DNA of 57,541 bases from CAZDET01 sp964504335 (GCA_964504335.1 CAZDET010000030.1:1-57541); one strand, 5' to 3'; positions 27,290 through 36,573 are shown, counted from the first letter of the stretch. Translations and numbers: made by a program. Notes: generated by a model not told the origin, from the letters alone.

Positions 27290-28135
27290 TTAGGTGGATT
27301 GTAAATGATAGTAGACCAGCTGGTCGATTGGTTTTTGAATGAAATTACCCGGTTGCATTTGGCGCTCACTCAACACGGCAAGGAGAATGTCGCGAAAGTG
27401 AAAAGCAATGGAACCAATAAAGCTAACGGGAAGGTGAAGGTGGCCGTGGTACTTGCGCACGTGCCGGTCGATGAATTCTTCAAAACCGCGGTAGATGAGT
27501 CGCTGAACAAACGGATGATCCTTGTGCTGGCCCAGGAATTTGGTGAAAGAAGCCAAATATACATTTGGCGTTTCGCTCTCGTAGACTAAATCAAGCATTT
27601 TTCCCCGCTCGATACCGGCAAAAGATTCGAAAGAAGCCTGAAGGTCATTTCCCAGCTCCCGGTAATAGTAGGCCCGTAGTAACTGCTTTCCCAAATACGC
27701 GCCACTTCCCTCATCTCCCAGAAGGTACCCCAGGTTCGTCACATTGTCTATCACCTCATCTCCATCGTACAGGCAGGTGTTCGATCCCGTACCAATGATG
27801 CAGGCGATTCCGGCAGTTGAACCGCAGGATGCCCGTGCCGCACCGAGTAAATCGTGCATGACGTGGATTTCGGCGTCCGGATATACTTCCTCCAGGCCAT
27901 CGCTTACCACCTTTTTGCGCCGTTCGTCCCAACATCCGGCCCCATAGTAAAATACGGCTTGCGGGGATTCGTAGCGATCGAGTTGTGCTCGGAGTTTTTG
28001 TAGTTCGCCTTGAAGTAGTTCGGGAGCGTGCACAACGGGGTTGAAACCACGGGTGTGAATCAACTTTTCTGTCTCCTGGCCATCCGTTAGCACCCAGTCC
28101 CCTTTCGTAGCACCACAGTCTGCAATCAGTATCAT
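27290..28135 (-). CDS. BadF/BadG/BcrA/BcrD-type ATPase, N-acetylglucosamine-kinase-like
   Basis: 281 residues with the ASKHA phosphate-1 motif ADCGATKGDWVL at 5-16, a central GIACIIGTGSNTCLY (phosphate-2), NLGYLLGDEGSGAYLGKQLL and a C-terminal SFIGSIAFHFRDIL. This is the arrangement of bacterial N-acetylglucosamine or N-acetylmuramate kinases. Followed after 15 bases by pfkA, so amino-sugar phosphate could enter glycolysis. A cell-wall glucosaminidase is encoded divergently, supporting a role in peptidoglycan sugar recycling (inference). Confidence 0.85.
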   Translation of the reverse strand: MILIADCGATKGDWVLTDGQETEKLIHTRGFNPVVHAPELLQGELQKLRAQLDRYESPQAVFYYGAGCWDERRKKVVSDGLEEVYPDAEIHVMHDLLGAARASCGSTAGIACIIGTGSNTCLYDGDEVIDNVTNLGYLLGDEGSGAYLGKQLLRAYYYRELGNDLQASFESFAGIERGKMLDLVYESETPNVYLASFTKFLGQHKDHPFVQRLIYRGFEEFIDRHVRKYHGHLHLPVSFIGSIAFHFRDILLAVLSERQMQPGNFIQKPIDQLVYYHLQST

Positions 28136-28156
28136 GGTTAGATCAGCATTAAAAAC

Positions 28157-28181
28157 TAAAGGTAGTGTAAATTATACACTA
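28157..28181 (-). promoter_or_regulatory. Promoter and palindromic operator of the kinase-pfkA operon
   Basis: On the minus strand, TACCTTTA (28157-28164) resembles the Bacteroidota -7 box (TAnnTTTG). Immediately upstream is the palindrome TAGTGTA-5-TACACTA (28163-28181), which falls between the -33 and -7 positions, a good place for a repressor. Confidence 0.45.
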
Positions 28182-28278
28182 AGTACGACAGGACCTAACT
28201 CAGGTTAGTCCGTCTTTCGATCAAAGATAGAAACTACTGGCAGGAGCGCCTAAGCATCGGCAGGCGGAAGCAAACAAA

Positions 28279-28323
28279 AAAATGTTTTAATGTTTCTTTA
28301 ATAAAACATTTTGTTTATTTTTG
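28279..28323 (+). promoter_or_regulatory. Promoter and palindromic operator of the glucosaminidase gene
   Basis: An 11-bp perfect inverted repeat, AAAATGTTTTA (28279-28289) with TAAAACATTTT (28302-28312), precedes a -7 box TATTTTTG at 28316-28323. Start codon 28365 lies 42 bases downstream. The right arm sits between the -33 and -7 positions. Confidence 0.5.
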
Positions 28324-28364
28324 TGCCATCAGCTAGTACTCTCCAATCAATTAAGTTAGTAATC

Positions 28365-29246
28365 ATGGGACACCAGACTGCTACTCAACCATTGCAAATA
28401 TCGATCGACTTGTACGCTACCTTCCACTGGATTCAGCGGTATTGGTTCGAATGCATTGCGATTTTTTTAATTCTCTACCTGGTTCCCCTGGATAATAAGG
28501 AGTTCGAATTCAGTATCGGCGGATTTCTTCCTTCCTTCCAGGTGATTAATACTTCTTCCTTTGTTAGTGGAGCATCGACACCGGAGCCCGGGGAGGTTAA
28601 AAAGCTAAATATCAGTACGGTAAATCCTGTTGGTTCACCGGCTGCTCGACCTGTTGGAGCCTTTGGAAACGCATCAGCCCCCGACTTTAATGACGTATCC
28701 CCATTGGCGGACGATCCCGCTCCGCACATCAGTAATCTGACGCTGATATTGAGTCCGGATTACGCCGAGCGTAAAAAGCTTCCCCGAGAAATAGTCGAGG
28801 CTAAATGGGCGCGCGTCCGTAACTACGTGCAGCGGTTTGCGCCAGCAGCTCAGCGAGAAATGCGTGATTACGGGATACCAGCGAGTATCACGCTTGCCCA
28901 GGGGTTGCTGGAAAGCAATGCCGGAGATAGCCGCCTGGCTCGAGAATCCAACAATCATTTCGGTATCAAGTGTCGGTCGAAATGCCGGGGCTGTACCTGT
29001 CGTAACTACCGCGATGATTCTGCGTACGATATGTTTCGCGTATTCGAAAATACGCAGGAAAGCTACCGCGAACACAGTATCCTGCTCTCCAGCTCGCGCT
29101 ACAGCAAGCTGAAAGACTACGGAACGGATTATGTCCAGTGGGCCCACGGCCTAAAAAAAGCCGGTTACGCCACCGACAAGCGGTATGCGCACAAATTGAT
29201 TAAAATCATCGAGCGCCTCAACCTGCATACCTACGATCAGCTCTAG
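28365..29246 (+). CDS. Membrane-anchored glucosaminidase-domain protein
   Basis: 293 residues from ATG 28365 (MGHQTATQPL). One transmembrane segment lies at about 26-43 (WFECIAIFLILYLVPL), then a low-complexity linker to about 140. Residues about 150-290 are a FlgJ-like N-acetylglucosaminidase domain (ASITLAQGLLESNAGDSRLA, SNNHFGIKC, ENTQESYREHSILL, WAHGLKKAGYATDKRYAHKL). The Glu in LLESN is the likely acid catalyst. It cleaves peptidoglycan glycan strands outside the inner membrane. A cysteine cluster (C-x3-C-x2-C-x-C) follows the FGIK motif. A TRAP permease pair starts 49 bases downstream. Confidence 0.9.
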   Translation: MGHQTATQPLQISIDLYATFHWIQRYWFECIAIFLILYLVPLDNKEFEFSIGGFLPSFQVINTSSFVSGASTPEPGEVKKLNISTVNPVGSPAARPVGAFGNASAPDFNDVSPLADDPAPHISNLTLILSPDYAERKKLPREIVEAKWARVRNYVQRFAPAAQREMRDYGIPASITLAQGLLESNAGDSRLARESNNHFGIKCRSKCRGCTCRNYRDDSAYDMFRVFENTQESYREHSILLSSSRYSKLKDYGTDYVQWAHGLKKAGYATDKRYAHKLIKIIERLNLHTYDQL

Positions 29247-29295
29247 ATCGGGTAAAAAGAAGTATCATTGACTTCAGGAAGTAATCCAGAGGTCG

Positions 29296-29814
29296 ATGCA
29301 ACGACTAACCTACCTACTCAATCGGATCACGGATATTGCCGGGAAGATCGCTTCCTGGCTAACCGTCGTCTTGGTGGTTCTTGTGGGATTTGATATTGCC
29401 GTTCGCTACCTGATGCGCCAAACGGCCGTATGGGTGAATGAATTGGAGTGGCATCTCTTTGCCCTCATTTTTTTACTCGGAGCGGCCCAAACCCTGCGGC
29501 AGGACCGACACGTTCGCGTGGATTTGTTTTACACCCACTATCGGCCCCGCGACCAGCGGACCGTCAACCTCCTCGGCCATTTGCTCTTTCTGTTACCCTG
29601 GTGCCTCTTGCTACTCTTCACCAGTATTCCATACGGATACGAAGCCTATCTCGACGATGAGCGTTCGCCAAATCCGGGCGGGCTGCCTTACTACTTCATC
29701 ATTAAGTGGGGGATAAGTCTGGGGTTTTTCCTGTTACTCTTACAGGGGATTAGCCAATTGGTCCAATTGTTTCAACAAAACCGGTCGTCTTCACCCAACG
29801 ATCCCCTAACTTAA
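29296..29814 (+). CDS. TRAP transporter small permease (DctQ type)
   Basis: 172 residues with four hydrophobic helices (about 15-35, 50-68, 90-112, 135-158). The DctQ signature is visible as VLVGFDIAVRYLMRQTAVWVNELEW and GAAQTLRQDRHVRVDL. It is the small membrane subunit of a tripartite, sodium-driven importer of organic acids or sugar acids. Its stop lies six bases before the large permease start. No substrate-binding DctP gene is present nearby. Confidence 0.92.
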   Translation: MQRLTYLLNRITDIAGKIASWLTVVLVVLVGFDIAVRYLMRQTAVWVNELEWHLFALIFLLGAAQTLRQDRHVRVDLFYTHYRPRDQRTVNLLGHLLFLLPWCLLLLFTSIPYGYEAYLDDERSPNPGGLPYYFIIKWGISLGFFLLLLQGISQLVQLFQQNRSSSPNDPLT

Positions 29815-29820
29815 TGTGCA

Positions 29821-31119
29821 ATGGCGATCGTCGCATTAATCCTTTTTCTCAGTATTTTATTACTTATCCTATACGGATACCCGGTTGCCATTACCTTGGG
29901 AGGGCTTTCTACTATATATGCCCTTTGCTTTCTACCAGTGGATTCCTACGGCATCATTCCGGCGCGGGTGTTTGGAGTGATGACCAATTACGTCCTCATT
30001 GCCGTGCCCCTTTTCATTTTTATGGGAATTATGTTAGAAAAGTCGGGCTTAGCGGGACGATTGCTGGAAACCATGGGGCGGTTGTTCGGTAAATTGCGTG
30101 GGGGATTGGCGGTGTCGGTGATCGTGGTAGGGGCGCTCCTGGCAGCTTCCACCGGTATCGTTGGTGCAACCGTGGTTACTATGGGGCTGATCAGCCTGCC
30201 CACTATGCTGAAGCACGAATACCATCCGGCTTTTGCGAGTGGAACGGTAGCTTCATCCGGGACGCTTGGTCAAATTGTTCCTCCCTCCATCGTACTGATT
30301 TTACTTGGAAGTGTCCTGAACGTCAGCGTCGGTAAATTATTCAGTGCCGCACTGCTGCCGAGTATGCTTCTTATTGGCGGATACATTGCCTATGTCTTAT
30401 TATATGCCCAGTTTAGACCGCACCATGCGCCCTCCATTCGTGTGGATGAAGATTCGGTGAAATTGAAGCCAGCCGCTTTAATCAGGGTGTTGGTTTTACC
30501 GATGCTACTCATCGTGGCTGTCCTTGGGTCGATTTTTGCCGGAATCGCCTCTCCAACCGAGGCGGCAGCAGTTGGGGCTATTGGAGCGACCGTACTCACC
30601 GTCACCGAAGGACGCTTCCAATGGGCTATTCTTCGGGAGGTTGCTCAGGAAACCATGCATCTGACCTCTATGGTCTTCCTGATTTTACTTGGTGCAACGA
30701 CGTTTGCCTTCGTCTTCCGGGAGCTCGGTGGTGATATTTATCTCGTGCAACTAGTGGAACAGGCGGATTTGAGTCCGATGGTGTTTCTACTGTTCGTTAT
30801 GTTGATTGTATTCATTGCCGGATTCTTTATCGATTTCATCGAAATCGTGTTCATCATCGTTCCGGTGGTGGCCCCGCTTTTCAGCCGCATGGGCGTCGAT
30901 TTGATTTGGGTTGGAATTCTTTTAGGGCTCAATTTACAGACCTCTTTTCTCACCCCGCCATTTGGTTTTTCCCTGTTTTATTTAAAAGGAGTAGCACCGC
31001 CACAAGTCACCACCGCGGCTATTTACCGCGGAATTATTCCCTTTATCATTCTGCAAATAGCAGTGTTGCTCTTCGTCTTACTTGTTCCGGAGTCGATTTA
31101 TTGGCTTACAACCGACTGA
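29821..31119 (+). CDS. TRAP transporter large permease (DctM type)
   Basis: 432 residues, about twelve hydrophobic segments. Typical stretches are PLFIFMGIMLEKSGLAGRLL, GATVVTMGLISLPTMLKH, GTLGQIVPPSIVLILLG, SPTEAAAVGAIGA and LQTSFLTPPFGFSLFYLKG. It forms the transport core with the preceding small permease. Convergent with miaE, with only three bases between the stops. Confidence 0.95.
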   Translation: MAIVALILFLSILLLILYGYPVAITLGGLSTIYALCFLPVDSYGIIPARVFGVMTNYVLIAVPLFIFMGIMLEKSGLAGRLLETMGRLFGKLRGGLAVSVIVVGALLAASTGIVGATVVTMGLISLPTMLKHEYHPAFASGTVASSGTLGQIVPPSIVLILLGSVLNVSVGKLFSAALLPSMLLIGGYIAYVLLYAQFRPHHAPSIRVDEDSVKLKPAALIRVLVLPMLLIVAVLGSIFAGIASPTEAAAVGAIGATVLTVTEGRFQWAILREVAQETMHLTSMVFLILLGATTFAFVFRELGGDIYLVQLVEQADLSPMVFLLFVMLIVFIAGFFIDFIEIVFIIVPVVAPLFSRMGVDLIWVGILLGLNLQTSFLTPPFGFSLFYLKGVAPPQVTTAAIYRGIIPFIILQIAVLLFVLLVPESIYWLTTD

Positions 31120-31122
31120 TCA

Positions 31123-31740
31123 TCAGTGTATCCGATCTCCCCGCAGTTCCAATTCCTGCATGATTTCGGCTTCTCGGGCCAAAAACGCTTTCCAACGACG
31201 ATCGACTTGATCGGCCGGAAAATATGTGCGAGCAAGGCGGATAAACAGCGTGTAATGGCCGGCCTCACTGATCATGAATTTATGGTAAAAGGAGCGAAGG
31301 GCTTCGTCGCTGATGTGTAGGCTGAGCAGGCGAAAGCGTTCGCAGGAACGCGCCTCGATCAGGGCACAGACCAGTAGTTTCTCCAGGAGTGCTTCCGCTT
31401 TGGGGAGCCCTTTTTTCTGGAAGGCCAATAACTTATTAACGTATTCGTCTTTGCGCTGCCGACCGAGGGATAATTGCCGCTTGTCCATTTCTGCCAGAAC
31501 CGCCCGAAAATGCCCCCACTCTTCTGTGACGATGGGCGCTAGCTCCCGGACCAGTTCGTGCCGGTCTGGATACGCCTGAATAAGCGAAATGCAGGAGGTG
31601 GCCGCTTTCTGCTCGCAGTAAGCGTGATCGGTCAGAATCTCGCCCAGATCCATCTCGGCGAGATTGACCCAGCGGGGGTCTGTTGGTAGTTGCAGGTTGA
31701 GCATCCGAACGGACTGCAACGCTTCGGTTTTATCATTCAT
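31123..31740 (-). CDS. miaE: tRNA-(ms2io6A37) hydroxylase MiaE-like
   Basis: 205 residues in a ferritin-like four-helix fold. Carboxylate and histidine ligands for a di-iron centre occur in LTDHAYCEQKAA, EEWGHFRAVLAEM, IEARSCERFRLL and SEAGHYTLFIRLA. MiaE hydroxylates the isopentenyl side chain of the modified adenosine next to the anticodon of UNN-reading tRNAs. Length matches the family. It follows the hypothetical secreted protein gene at a distance of 16 bases, so the two may be co-transcribed. Confidence 0.92.
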   Translation of the reverse strand: MNDKTEALQSVRMLNLQLPTDPRWVNLAEMDLGEILTDHAYCEQKAATSCISLIQAYPDRHELVRELAPIVTEEWGHFRAVLAEMDKRQLSLGRQRKDEYVNKLLAFQKKGLPKAEALLEKLLVCALIEARSCERFRLLSLHISDEALRSFYHKFMISEAGHYTLFIRLARTYFPADQVDRRWKAFLAREAEIMQELELRGDRIH

Positions 31741-31756
31741 GCGTGATATCTTACAA

Positions 31757-32920
31757 TTAGCCCTCCAGGCACTCCAATTGGCGCTGGAAAAAATCCAATT
31801 GCCGCACCTGGTATTCTTCGTATCCGCTACTCCAGAACACGCGGATTTGATCTACTTCGCTATGGCGCATCAGCGGAAGATCATCCCGATCGATGGGATA
31901 GTAGACCCGGTAAGTCAGTATTTCGCGATCGCGGTCGTAGGTGCCTTGTGCCAATTGCCCGGATCGCAGTAAGATGTAAGTACCGTTCAGCAAGCGGATC
32001 GATAAAATGCTATTCTTTTCGATCAGCCCGTAGGCTTCCCGCGCATTTGGATAGGCAAACGTGAATTGCAGAGTGAGAAACGTAAATCCACCCATTCGGT
32101 GCATGAACCCCTCGCATTTCATGTACTCTTTTTCTTTCAAATACGGTCGCAGGCGCTCGTCGGTATGAGTGAACAGCAATTGCGGTTTCAATTCTTTTCG
32201 GTATTGGCGATCTTGGGGATCGCGGCCCTCGAACGCAATTCCGCAGGGTTTGGTAGGGGGTTCGAAGATCAGGTTTTTCCCGGCGGCCCAGCCTTTGAAG
32301 AGCGATGAACGGGGTTGTAAGGCAGCCACGCTGCGCTGGTTGCCTTGATTGACCTCCACCCGATCGCTGAGTTGCTGCCGGGCAGACATGCGCCGGTTGA
32401 AATCGTCGATATATCCGCTGCGGGAGGTGATGGAATCGGCCTCAGCCGCCAATTGCCTGGCGCGGCGGGCCTCCACCTGGCTTTCCATTTCCGTGCGTTT
32501 GGCCAGTTGCAGCCGCCGCTCCAACAACGTGAGGGTCTCTTCATCATCCGAACCTTGCAGGGCGGCCAATGCCGCTTCAAGGCGTTCGCGGTTGGCCACC
32601 GCCTCCTGGGAGCGCTCTTCGGCTAATGCCGCGGCATCTTTGGCAAGCTGCGATCTGCGAACCGCGATTTTATAGACATCTTCCTCAGTAATGGAAACGG
32701 GCCCGTCGAGCGGTGCGATATCTGCCGTGTAAACGGGATAGGAGGCCCCTTCCGCGGCACTTGCAGGTTCGCCGTTGAGGTAGGTAGTACGACCGTCGGG
32801 ATACACGATAACGCGTTCGCCCCGAATGTTCGTTCGGATGACAGGTGCTTGTTGTGCTGCAAGCCACACCGGAACGATGAGGACCAGCAGGAGTAAGCAC
32901 AGGATTTGGGTTAATTGCAT
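31757..32920 (-). CDS. Secreted coiled-coil protein of unknown function
   Basis: 387 residues. Signal peptide to about residue 23 (LLLLVLIVPVWLAAQQ). Residues about 75-190 are an Ala/Glu/Arg-rich coiled coil (QLAKDAAALAEERSQEA...). Residues about 225-385 are a globular domain; its last 110 residues (IEKNSILSIRLLNGTY ... SEVDQIRVFWSSGYEEYQVRQLDF) resemble residues 60-175 of the protein at 50588. I do not recognise a named family. It probably acts in the periplasm or on the outer membrane. Confidence 0.8.
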   Translation of the reverse strand: MQLTQILCLLLLVLIVPVWLAAQQAPVIRTNIRGERVIVYPDGRTTYLNGEPASAAEGASYPVYTADIAPLDGPVSITEEDVYKIAVRRSQLAKDAAALAEERSQEAVANRERLEAALAALQGSDDEETLTLLERRLQLAKRTEMESQVEARRARQLAAEADSITSRSGYIDDFNRRMSARQQLSDRVEVNQGNQRSVAALQPRSSLFKGWAAGKNLIFEPPTKPCGIAFEGRDPQDRQYRKELKPQLLFTHTDERLRPYLKEKEYMKCEGFMHRMGGFTFLTLQFTFAYPNAREAYGLIEKNSILSIRLLNGTYILLRSGQLAQGTYDRDREILTYRVYYPIDRDDLPLMRHSEVDQIRVFWSSGYEEYQVRQLDFFQRQLECLEG

Positions 32921-33037
32921 AACTTACGCCCCTTACAGGAAAAACATCCGTATGGATGCCCGTCCTTGTGTTCATAGGTAGGGGCTAAAATACGGAAAAC
33001 AACGGCAAACCGACGAACCGCGACCGCACTACCGCCA

Positions 33038-33838
33038 ATGGGAATTTTTGAGATCAAGATTGGCTTTCTTCCGATAACCATTTGGGATGTACTCGATATC
33101 CTGATTGTGGCCTATCTCATGTTTCAATTGTACAAGTTGCTGCGGGGGAGTATTGCCCTGAATATTCTGATTGGCGTGCTGCTGCTGTACGTCAGTTGGT
33201 GGTTGGTCACGCAGTTGGAAATGGATTTGCTTTCCGGGATTCTCAATCAGTTTGTCAGCGTAGGCGTAATCGTCTTAATTATTATTTTTCAGCCGGAGGT
33301 ACGTCGGTTCCTGCTGTTGCTCGGCAACAGTACGCTGCGGCAGCGCAGTCAGATATTTGACCGCTTTCTGGACCGGAGCTTCGAAGAAACCGAAGGCCGT
33401 ACGAATGCCATTGAAGCGCTGGTGGGGGCCATGCTGAAAATGAGTCGCCGCCGCACCGGCGCGCTCATCGTACTTACCGGGGAGGCGAACGTGGAAGGGA
33501 TCGTCAGCGGAGGCATTTCGATGCACGCAGACATCAGCGAACCGCTCGTACTGAGTATTTTCAATAAGGAAAGCCCGATGCACGACGGGGCCGTCATCAT
33601 CGACAATGGCCGCATTACGATGGCAAGCGTTATCTTGCCAGTATCCGAAAACAGCCAACTCCCCAAAAGTATCGGCTTGCGGCACCGAGCCGCTGTCGGA
33701 ATCACGGAGCGGTCCTCCGTCACGGCCTTCATCGTGTCGGAGGAAACCGGTACCATCAGCATGGCCCATCAGGGGCAATTGGAACGAAAAATCGAAGAAG
33801 AACGCCTGCGTACGCTGCTGCGGCAGCATTTTAGCTAG
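33038..33838 (+). CDS. cdaA: Diadenylate cyclase (CdaA type)
   Basis: 266 residues. Three transmembrane helices (about 12-85) precede a DisA_N cyclase domain (about 95-245). The catalytic DGA motif appears as MHDGAVIIDNG and the RHR motif as GLRHRAAVG. It makes cyclic di-AMP from two ATP at the inner membrane, a signal for osmotic and envelope homeostasis. No CdaR partner is adjacent. The dipeptidase gene follows after 20 bases on the same strand, suggesting a transcriptional link. Confidence 0.96.
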   Translation: MGIFEIKIGFLPITIWDVLDILIVAYLMFQLYKLLRGSIALNILIGVLLLYVSWWLVTQLEMDLLSGILNQFVSVGVIVLIIIFQPEVRRFLLLLGNSTLRQRSQIFDRFLDRSFEETEGRTNAIEALVGAMLKMSRRRTGALIVLTGEANVEGIVSGGISMHADISEPLVLSIFNKESPMHDGAVIIDNGRITMASVILPVSENSQLPKSIGLRHRAAVGITERSSVTAFIVSEETGTISMAHQGQLERKIEEERLRTLLRQHFS

Positions 33839-33858
33839 GCACAAATTGATACTCATCT

Positions 33859-35244
33859 ATGGAAGCCGTACAAACGTACATTCAACAGCACCGCGACCGA
33901 TTTTTGGAAGAATTACTGGACCTGTTGCGCATTCCCTCCATTAGTGCCGATCCCGCTTACAAGGAGGATGTTCGCCGCACGGCCGATCAGGTGGCTGCTC
34001 TTCTGGAGGCAGCAGGCGCCAAAAGCGTAGCGGTCATTCCGACCGAGGGCCATCCAATCGTATATGGCGAACGGATGGTCGACCCGAATAAACCAACCGT
34101 TTTGGTTTATGGACACTACGATGTGCAACCGCCGGACCCGCTCGATTTGTGGAACAGCGGACCCTTCGAGCCCGTCATTCGCAAAACCGATCTGCATCCG
34201 CAGGGGGCTATCTACGCACGGGGTGCCTGCGACGATAAAGGGCAAATGTTCATGCACATCAAGGCATTCGAGGCTATGGCGCAAACCGATAGTCTGCCTT
34301 GTAATGTGAAATTCATGATCGAAGGCGAAGAAGAGGTAGGTAGCGACCACCTGGGAGATTTTCTACAATCCAACCGCGAAAAATTGGCCTGCGACGTGAT
34401 CCTCGTTTCGGACACGAGCATCATTTCCAACGAAACACCGAGTATTACCACGGGATTGCGAGGATTGAGCTACGTGCAGGTCAAGGTGACGGGCCCCAAC
34501 CGCGATCTCCATTCCGGCGTGTACGGCGGCGGGGTGGCCAACCCGGTGAATATCCTGTGCGAGATGATTGCGGGATTAATGGATGAAAATGGGCACATCA
34601 CCATTCCCGGATTTTACGACGATGTAGTTGAAGCATCACCAGAAGAGCGGACCGCCATGAATAAGGCACCCTTTGACGTAGATCAGTACCAACAGGACTT
34701 GGGTATTGCCGCGGTGCGGGGAGAACGCGGGTTCACCACGCTCGAGCGCACCAGCATCCGTCCCACACTGGATGTGAATGGTATCTGGGGCGGGTATACC
34801 GGAGAAGGAGCAAAAACGGTTTTACCGAGCGAAGCCCAGGCAAAAATCAGCATGCGCCTGGTGCCCAATCAGGATCCGGAAAAAATCACCAAGCTATTCA
34901 GTGAGCACTTCCAACGGATAGCACCGGCTGCCGTTCGGGTAGAAGTAAAGCCCCACCACGGTGGTTTACCGGTGGTCACTCCGACGGAGACTCCGGAGTA
35001 CCAGGCTGCCCATCGGGCGATGGAGACTACTTTCGGAAAACCACCTATCCCCAAACGGGAGGGAGGAAGCATTCCAATCGTGGCGCTGTTTGAGGAGGTA
35101 TTGGGTGTAAAAACCGTACTCATGGGTTTCGGCCTCGATAGTGACGCCATTCACTCACCGAACGAGCACTACGGGCTATTCAATTTTTACAAAGGAATTG
35201 AGACGATTCCTTACTATTATCACTATTATTCAGAGCTGAAGTAA
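33859..35244 (+). CDS. M20-family dipeptidase
   Basis: 461 residues, no signal peptide, so cytoplasmic. Zinc-site motifs: VYGHYDVQPPDP, GACDDKGQM and IEGEEEVGSDHL, then a dimerisation insert with DLHSGVYGGGVANP. The set matches the M20 'dipeptidase' group (carnosinase/PepV-like) that cleaves dipeptides or beta-alanyl peptides. It lies 20 bases after cdaA and 30 bases before another M20 enzyme. Confidence 0.93.
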   Translation: MEAVQTYIQQHRDRFLEELLDLLRIPSISADPAYKEDVRRTADQVAALLEAAGAKSVAVIPTEGHPIVYGERMVDPNKPTVLVYGHYDVQPPDPLDLWNSGPFEPVIRKTDLHPQGAIYARGACDDKGQMFMHIKAFEAMAQTDSLPCNVKFMIEGEEEVGSDHLGDFLQSNREKLACDVILVSDTSIISNETPSITTGLRGLSYVQVKVTGPNRDLHSGVYGGGVANPVNILCEMIAGLMDENGHITIPGFYDDVVEASPEERTAMNKAPFDVDQYQQDLGIAAVRGERGFTTLERTSIRPTLDVNGIWGGYTGEGAKTVLPSEAQAKISMRLVPNQDPEKITKLFSEHFQRIAPAAVRVEVKPHHGGLPVVTPTETPEYQAAHRAMETTFGKPPIPKREGGSIPIVALFEEVLGVKTVLMGFGLDSDAIHSPNEHYGLFNFYKGIETIPYYYHYYSELK

Positions 35245-35274
35245 TATTTGTTCAATACCCATGCCTTCCCACTC

Positions 35275-36573
35275 ATGAAGAAGACACTCCTCCTTTTCCT
35301 CGTTCTCGGAATGACCGCCGGCACCTGGGCCCAGATGGGCGACCTCCACGCGCTGATCCAACAGCGCGCTGATGAAATCGAAGCCAACGTTATCGAATGG
35401 CGAAAACACCTCCACGCCAACCCGGAGCTGAGCAACCGCGAATTCGAAACGGCCAAATTCGTAGCCAAACATCTGGAGGCACTTGGGTTGGAAGTATACA
35501 CAGAGGTGGCCCATACGGGCGTAGTAGGGGTACTAAAAGGCGGGCGGCCCGGCAAGGTAATCGCCCTGCGCGCCGATATGGATGCCCTGCCCGTCACCGA
35601 ACGGGTCGATTTGCCCTACGCCTCCAAGGTGCAGACGACCTTTCTCGGGAAAGAAGTTGGAGTGATGCACGCCTGTGGCCACGATACCCACGTGGCAATG
35701 CTCATGGGAGCCGCGCAAATTCTCACCGAACTGAAGGAGCGGGTGTCCGGCACCGTTGTATTCATCTTTCAGCCGGCCGAGGAAGGAGCACCTCCGGGAG
35801 AAGAGGGCGGGGCAGAACTCATGGTTAAAGAAGGGGTATTGAAAAAGCACAACGTAGACGCCGTCTTCGGCATCCACATCAACTCGCAAACCCCCGTTGG
35901 AATCCTTCGGTACAAACCCGGCGGTGCGCTGGCGGCGGTCAATCGACTGGTCATTCGGGTGCACGGTAAGCAGGCGCACGGATCGGCACCCTGGAGCGGC
36001 ATCGATCCCATCACAGTATCGGCCCAAATCATCCAGGGGTTGCAGCATATCATCAGCCGCCAGACGGAGCTGACCAACGAGGCTGCCGTAATCAGCATTG
36101 GTAAGATCAGTGGCGGCGTTCGAAGCAACATCATTCCCGAAGAAGTGGAGATGATCGGCACCATCCGGACGCTGGATAGAGATATGAAAGCAGAAATCCA
36201 CCGGCGCATTCGTCAAACCGTCGAACACATTGCCGCGGCCAGCGGTGCCACGGCTGAAGTGGAAATTGCCACCGGCTATCCGGTCACTTACAACGATCCG
36301 GAGTTGACGCAGCAAATGCTGCCCACCCTGGAAGCCACGGTCGGTGCCGATCACTTGGTGCTCGGGAAGGCAACTACCGGCGCAGAGGATTTCAGCTTTT
36401 TTGCTCAGGAAGTGCCCGGATTGTTCGTCTTTTTAGGCGGTATGCCGGCCGATATGAATCCCGAAGAAGCGCCCGGCCACCATACCCCCGATTTTTTCGT
36501 CGATAACGCAGCCTTGCGCCACGGGGTAAAATTGTATGCCAACATCGCCGTCGATTATCTCGAAAATCAGTAG
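35275..36573 (+). CDS. Secreted M20D amidohydrolase (hippurate hydrolase-like)
   Basis: 432 residues from ATG 35275, which supplies a signal peptide (MKKTLLLFLVLGMTAGTWAQ). Motifs ALRADMDALPV, HACGHDTHVAML and VFIFQPAEEG place it with M20D N-acyl-amino-acid hydrolases; LGKATTGAEDFSFFAQEVPG near the end is another family marker. It hydrolyses N-acylated amino acids or peptides in the periplasm. Second in a run of three hydrolase genes. Confidence 0.93.
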   Translation: MKKTLLLFLVLGMTAGTWAQMGDLHALIQQRADEIEANVIEWRKHLHANPELSNREFETAKFVAKHLEALGLEVYTEVAHTGVVGVLKGGRPGKVIALRADMDALPVTERVDLPYASKVQTTFLGKEVGVMHACGHDTHVAMLMGAAQILTELKERVSGTVVFIFQPAEEGAPPGEEGGAELMVKEGVLKKHNVDAVFGIHINSQTPVGILRYKPGGALAAVNRLVIRVHGKQAHGSAPWSGIDPITVSAQIIQGLQHIISRQTELTNEAAVISIGKISGGVRSNIIPEEVEMIGTIRTLDRDMKAEIHRRIRQTVEHIAAASGATAEVEIATGYPVTYNDPELTQQMLPTLEATVGADHLVLGKATTGAEDFSFFAQEVPGLFVFLGGMPADMNPEEAPGHHTPDFFVDNAALRHGVKLYANIAVDYLENQ

